Assembly: GCA_963724365.1 (NCBI GenBank)
Contig: CAVRUR010000002.1
Coordinates: forward strand, 1-64,000
DNA: 64,000 bases
Direction: 5' to 3'
Origin: JALORV01 sp963724365
Lineage (GTDB): Bacteria; Pseudomonadota; Gammaproteobacteria; Burkholderiales; Burkholderiaceae_F
In this document: positions 60,227-64,000 of the stretch, piece by piece
Layout: every line of letters begins with the position of its first letter
Position numbering within the stretch: the first letter of the stretch is position 1
Made by a program: the position numbers and the translations under genes
Notes under the pieces: generated by a model
The model's database searches: none
What the model saw: only the letters and a program-made list of their open reading frames with translations
Told to the model about the DNA's origin: nothing

Positions 60227-62083
60227 TTACTCGACCGTGACCGACTTGGCGAGGTTGCGGGGCTTGTCGACATCCGTGCCGCGTGCCACCGCGGTGTGAT
60301 ACGCGAGCAATTGCAGCGGCACGACGTGCAGGATCGGGGAGAGATCGCCGTAGTGCTCCGGCAGCCGGATCACGTGCAGGCCCTCGCTCGATTCGATCTG
60401 CGTATCGGCATCTGCAAAGACATAGAGCTGGCCGCCGCGGGCGCGCACTTCCTGCATGTTGCTCTTGAGCTTTTCGAGCAGCTCGTCGTTGGGCGCCACT
60501 GTCACGACCGGCATCGCTTCGGTGACGAGCGCGAGCGGGCCATGCTTCAGTTCGCCGGCCGGATAGGCCTCGGCGTGGATGTAGCTGATCTCCTTCAGCT
60601 TCAGCGCGCCTTCGAGCGCGATCGGGTAGTGCAGGCCGCGCCCGAGGAAGAGCGCGTTCTCGACGCGCGCGAAGGTCTCGCTCCAGGCGATGATGTGCGG
60701 CTCGAGCGCAAGCACGCTCTGCACGGCCGCCGGCAGGTGCCGCAGCCGGCGGACCGCGACCTGTTCGCGCTCCGGTGACAGCCGCCCGCGCGCCTGGGCG
60801 ATCGAATTGGCCAGCAGATAGAGCGCGACCAGCTGCGTCGTGAATGCCTTGGTCGATGCCACGCCGATCTCGGCACCGGCCCGTGTCAGGAACTGCATCG
60901 CGGTCTCGCGCACCATTGCGCTGGTCGGCACGTTGCAGATGGCCAGCGTGCGATGCATGCCGAGGCCCTTCGCGTGCTTGAGCGCCGCCAGCGTGTCGGC
61001 CGTCTCGCCGGACTGCGAGACGACGACGACCAGTGCGTTCGGATCGGCCACCGAGACGCGGTAGCGGTACTCGCTGGCGATCTCGACGGTCACCGGAACC
61101 TGCGCGATGGACTCGATCCAGTAGCGCGCCACGCAGCCGGCGTAGTAGCTGGTGCCGCAGGCGAGGATCAGCACCGAACTCACGCGCGGGAACACTTCAG
61201 CGGCGGCGTCGCCAAAGAGCAGCGGGTCGATCGACGTCACCGGCTCGAGCGTGTCGCCGATCGCGCGCGGCTGCTCGAAGATCTCCTTCTGCATGTAGTG
61301 GCGGTAGGGGCCGAGTTCGACGGTGCCCAGACCGGCCTGCACGGTCTTGACCTCGCGCGTGACCGGATGTCCGTCGCGATCGACGATCCATACGCGGGCC
61401 AGCTGCACGTCGACGACGTCGCCTTCCTCGAGGTAGATGATCTGGTCGGTCGTGCCGGCCAGCGCCATCGCATCGGACGCGAGGAAGTTCTCGCCCTTGC
61501 CGATACCGACCACGAGCGGTGAACCCGCGCGCGCACCGACCACGCGGTGCGGCTCGTCGCGACAGAAAACCGCGATCGCGTAGGCGCCCCGCAGTTCGCG
61601 CACCGCCCGCTGCACCGCATCGAACAGGTCGCCGTCGTAGAGACTGTCGATCAGGTGCGCGACGACCTCGGTGTCGGTCTGGCTTTCGAAGACGTAGCCC
61701 GCCGACTTCAGGCGGGTGCGCAGCTCTTCGTAGTTTTCGATGATGCCGTTGTGGACCAGCGCAACGCGGGCGCTGCGTGCCGACTTGTCGAGCCCGCCGC
61801 GAACCGGCACCGGCCCGGCCGAAAAGTGCGGGTGCGCATTGGCGGTGCTCGGCGCACCGTGCGTGGCCCAGCGCGTGTGCGCGATGCCGGTGTAGGCCGC
61901 CAGTTCATGCGCCTGCGTATCGAGTTCCGCCACCCGCGCCACGCTGCGCGCTCGCTTGAGGCCGCCGTCGGCATGCACCGCGACCCCGCAGGAGTCGTAG
62001 CCGCGGTACTCGAGCCGCCGCAGGCCTTCGATCAGGACCGGAACGATGTTGCGCTGGGATACCGCACCGACGATGCCGCACAT
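60227..62083 (-). CDS. glmS: GlmS, glutamine--fructose-6-phosphate aminotransferase
   Basis: A 618-residue enzyme making glucosamine-6-phosphate for peptidoglycan and LPS. The ATG at 62083 starts MCGIVGAVSQRN, where the catalytic Cys becomes the N-terminus; upstream open frame is rejected. The glutaminase half has IAHTRWATHGAPSTANAHPH and the sugar-isomerase half has two SIS domains (ILACGTSYYAGCVARYWIE, VVSQSGETADTLAAL) ending PRNLAKSVTVE. No glmS ribozyme or riboswitch is expected or visible. It lies with lrp and glmU. Confidence 0.97.
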   Translation of the reverse strand: MCGIVGAVSQRNIVPVLIEGLRRLEYRGYDSCGVAVHADGGLKRARSVARVAELDTQAHELAAYTGIAHTRWATHGAPSTANAHPHFSAGPVPVRGGLDKSARSARVALVHNGIIENYEELRTRLKSAGYVFESQTDTEVVAHLIDSLYDGDLFDAVQRAVRELRGAYAIAVFCRDEPHRVVGARAGSPLVVGIGKGENFLASDAMALAGTTDQIIYLEEGDVVDVQLARVWIVDRDGHPVTREVKTVQAGLGTVELGPYRHYMQKEIFEQPRAIGDTLEPVTSIDPLLFGDAAAEVFPRVSSVLILACGTSYYAGCVARYWIESIAQVPVTVEIASEYRYRVSVADPNALVVVVSQSGETADTLAALKHAKGLGMHRTLAICNVPTSAMVRETAMQFLTRAGAEIGVASTKAFTTQLVALYLLANSIAQARGRLSPEREQVAVRRLRHLPAAVQSVLALEPHIIAWSETFARVENALFLGRGLHYPIALEGALKLKEISYIHAEAYPAGELKHGPLALVTEAMPVVTVAPNDELLEKLKSNMQEVRARGGQLYVFADADTQIESSEGLHVIRLPEHYGDLSPILHVVPLQLLAYHTAVARGTDVDKPRNLAKSVTVE

Positions 62084-62140
62084 GATTGGTCTCCGTGAGA
62101 GCGCCGGCATCGTACGCGGGCACCTGCGACAGAGGCTTTC

Positions 62141-62193
62141 AAATTGCGCCAGCCTGCGCAATAATTAGCCATAGGCAGATCGGTGCGCAATTT
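62141..62193. promoter_or_regulatory. inverted repeats between glmS and lrp (possible Lrp-family operator)
   Basis: AAATTGCGC at 62141-62149 and GCGCAATTT at 62185-62193 form perfect 9-bp arms, with a third partial copy GCGCAATA at 62156-62163. All lie in an AT-rich stretch of the 176-bp divergent promoter region. Spacing between arms is 35 bp, as would suit a multimeric Lrp/AsnC protein; autoregulation is inferred. Confidence 0.5.
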
Positions 62194-62259
62194 CATTCCA
62201 AAATCAATCTGTCTACGAAATTTTCACAGACAGCGAGTACACGCTTACACCATTGCGGA

Positions 62260-62728
62260 ATGATGGAAACGATCCCCATCGACGACACCGATCGACGCCT
62301 GCTGGCGCTGTTGCAGGCCGACAGCGCGCTGACGAACCAGGAACTGGCCGCGCGCGCTCACGTTTCGCCGGCCACCTGCCTGCGGCGCGTGCGCCGGCTG
62401 GTCGACAGTGGCGTCATCGAACGGCAGATGGCGATCGTTTCGCCGGACGCGCTGGCGCGGACTCACGGCGATCCTCGAAGTGACGCTCGACGTGCAGAGC
62501 GCCGAAGCGCTGGCCGCCTTCGAGTCGAGCATCGGCACGGAGCTGACGGTGCAGCAGTGCTACCGCGTCGCAAGCGGGCCGGACTTCGTCCTCGTCGTCT
62601 ACGTGCCCGACATGGCCGCGTACCACGCGTTCGTGCACCGCGCGCTGACCGCGGCGGCCAACGTGCGCAACGTGCGCAGCTTCTTCTCGGTGAAGCGCAG
62701 CAAGTTCGCGCCGGTACTGCCGGTCTAG
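62260..62728 (+). CDS. Lrp/AsnC-family regulator (one frameshift)
   Basis: A regulator of about 155 residues once corrected: MMETIPIDDTDRRLLALLQADSALTNQELAARAHVSPATCLRRVRRLVDSGVIERQMA helix-turn-helix, then the RAM/ligand domain TAILEVTLDVQSAEALAAFESSIG...PDFVLVVYVPDMAAYHAFVHRAL and NVRNVRSFFSVKRSKFAPVLPV. Near 62459 one base seems missing (CGCGGACTC where CGCGGGGACTC-like spacing is needed), so the helix-turn-helix and ligand parts are in different frames. Everything else is conserved. Placed divergently from glmS, as in other Burkholderiales. Could be a sequencing error or a new null mutation. Confidence 0.88.
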
Positions 62729-62771
62729 AACACGGCGCGGACCGTGCCCGCTCTACTCGCTTGAGCGGCCC

Positions 62772-64000
62772 TCAGCGAGGCTTCTTGACCGGCCGCTTCC
62801 AGCCGTCGAGCGTGACCTGCTTGGCGCGCGCGACGGTCAGCTTGCCGGCCGGCGCGTTCTTGCTGATGGTCGAACCGGCACCGATCGTCGCGCCGGCACC
62901 GATTTCGAGCGGCGCCACCAGCACCGAGTTCGACCCGGTCTGCGCGTCGTCGCCGATCACCGTGCGGTGCTTGTTGGCGCCGTCGTAGTTGGCGACGATC
63001 GTGCCGGCGCCGATGTTGACGCGCTGGCCGACGGTCGCATCGCCGACATAGGCCAGGTGGTTGGCCTTGGAGCCGTGGCCCATCGTCGAGTTCTTCACTT
63101 CGACGAAGTTGCCGATGTGCACTTCGTCGGCGAGCGTCACGGTCGGGCGCATGCGGGCGAACGGGCCGATGCGCGCCTGCGCGCCGATCGTCGCGCTTTC
63201 GAGATAGCAGAAACCGAACACCTCGGTCCCGGCGCCGATGCTGCAATCGCGCAGCACGTTGTGCGGCCCGATGCGCACGCCGTCGCCGAGCATCACGCGC
63301 CCTTCGAAGACGCAGCCGACATCGATGAAGACGTCGGCGCCACAGCTCAGGTCGCCGCGCACATCGATGCGCGCCGGGTCGGCCAGCGTCACGCCGCGTT
63401 CGAGCAGCGCGTCGGCACAGCGGCGCTGGTATAGCCGCTCGAGCTGCGCCAGTTGCGCCTTGGAATTGACGCCGAGCGTCTCCTCGACCGAGTCCGGATG
63501 CGCTGCGCGCACCGCCACGCCCTCGGCGACTGCCTGCGCGATGATGTCGGTCAGGTAGTACTCGCGCTGCGCATTGTTGTCCGACAGCTGCGCCAGCCAG
63601 CGTCTCAGTCGATGGGTCGGCGCGACGAGAATGCCGGTGTTGACCTCGCGCATCGCGCGTTCGGCCGGTGTCGCGTCCTTTTCCTCGACGATGCGCCGCA
63701 CCTGGCCGTCGCCACGGACGATGCGGCCGTAGCCATGCGGGTCGTCGAGCAGCACGGTGAGCAGCCCCACTTCGCGGCCGGCGGTGACCAGCAGGCGCTG
63801 CAGCGTGGCGGCCGACACCAGCGGCACGTCGCCGTAGAGCACCAGCGTGTGCGTGTCGTCGGCCAGGTGCGGCAGCGCCTGCATCACCGCGTGGCCGGTG
63901 CCCAGCTGCGGCTCCTGCAGCACGAAACTGACGTCGCGCTCCGCCTCGAACGTCGCGCGCACGGCCTCGGCGCCGTGCCCGACGACCACCACGATGCGCG
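62772..64000 (-). CDS. glmU: GlmU, bifunctional UDP-GlcNAc synthesis enzyme (partial, N-terminus outside window)
   Basis: The window ends inside the N-terminal uridyltransferase domain. Visible parts: QEPQLGTGHAVMQALPHL, LVLYGDVPLV, GYGRIVR, IVEEKDATPAE, EVNTGI and YYLTDIIAQAV; then the left-handed beta-helix acetyltransferase with repeated hexapeptides (IGPHNVLRDCSIGAG, IGNFVEVKNSTMGHGSKANHLAYVGDATVG, NIGAGTIVANYDGANKH). About 50 N-terminal residues, including the nucleotide loop, are missing. It ends GWKRPVKKPR. It follows lrp convergently and completes the amino-sugar locus with glmS. Confidence 0.97.
   Translation of the reverse strand, partial: RIVVVVGHGAEAVRATFEAERDVSFVLQEPQLGTGHAVMQALPHLADDTHTLVLYGDVPLVSAATLQRLLVTAGREVGLLTVLLDDPHGYGRIVRGDGQVRRIVEEKDATPAERAMREVNTGILVAPTHRLRRWLAQLSDNNAQREYYLTDIIAQAVAEGVAVRAAHPDSVEETLGVNSKAQLAQLERLYQRRCADALLERGVTLADPARIDVRGDLSCGADVFIDVGCVFEGRVMLGDGVRIGPHNVLRDCSIGAGTEVFGFCYLESATIGAQARIGPFARMRPTVTLADEVHIGNFVEVKNSTMGHGSKANHLAYVGDATVGQRVNIGAGTIVANYDGANKHRTVIGDDAQTGSNSVLVAPLEIGAGATIGAGSTISKNAPAGKLTVARAKQVTLDGWKRPVKKPR

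Noticed and set aside
1..64000. Searches by eye for tRNA, rRNA, integrase, transposase or insertion-sequence ends
   Set aside because: None found; no evidence that the window is a mobile island.

Overview
The window is a high-GC chromosomal segment, most likely from a betaproteobacterium of the Burkholderiales type. This is inferred from gene content: an Lrp-family gene sits between glmU and glmS, and there are DUF3563-like small proteins, a TAXI-type TRAP transporter, an IcmF mutase and ECF-sigma/Ser-Thr-kinase remnants. I saw no rRNA, tRNA, CRISPR array, integrase or insertion sequence.

Layout. 1-2.6 kb: decayed Ser/Thr kinase-TPR gene and its ECF sigma partner. 3.1-10 kb: accessory genes (beta-carbonic anhydrase, a broken LanC-like gene, two NTF2-fold proteins, a VOC protein, an FMN alpha-hydroxyacid dehydrogenase, a beta-propeller lipoprotein). 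10-15.2 kb: an M23 peptidase and a frameshifted icmF with a palindromic operator. A 91-bp relic of the icmF 3' end lies at 8.5 kb. 15.4-22.4 kb: TetR repressor divergent from a three-gene RND efflux operon, with a 20-bp AcrR-like palindrome between them. 22.4-25.6 kb: LysR regulator, two small DUF3563-like genes, a BON protein and a DedA protein. 25.7-29.6 kb: a QseBC/PmrAB-like two-component system, then three CTTAAG-N5-CTTAAG-type boxes, a possible small RNA and a degP-type protease. 29.7-38.3 kb: a yedK-type DNA-protein crosslink enzyme coupled to a Cys-rich secreted protein, followed by a minus-strand catabolic cluster (ornithine-cyclodeaminase homologue, fused TRAP permease, TAXI binding protein, class III aminotransferase, DadA-like oxidase). 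38.4-42.4 kb: a winged-helix STAND regulator, a 55-residue membrane protein and a 24-residue-repeat exported protein. 42.5-50.5 kb: a copper operon (cytochrome c, CusF, a small Cys/His protein, outer-membrane factor, CusB fused to a CusF domain, CusA, DsbB). 50.7-51.2 kb: an ompW pseudogene. 51.5-59.9 kb: a tight five-gene multihaem operon (two paralogous MauG/RoxA-like dihaem cytochromes, a third two-haem protein, a lipoprotein and a large RoxA/RoxB-like dihaem protein). This is the best candidate for an undescribed system. 60.2-64 kb: glmS, frameshifted lrp and partial glmU.

Frame integrity is a theme. The kinase, sigma and LanC-like genes carry several frameshifts each and look decayed. 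icmF, degP, yedK and lrp each carry one single-base indel in an otherwise well conserved frame. Those four could be sequencing or assembly errors or recent mutations, and should be checked against reads before being called pseudogenes.
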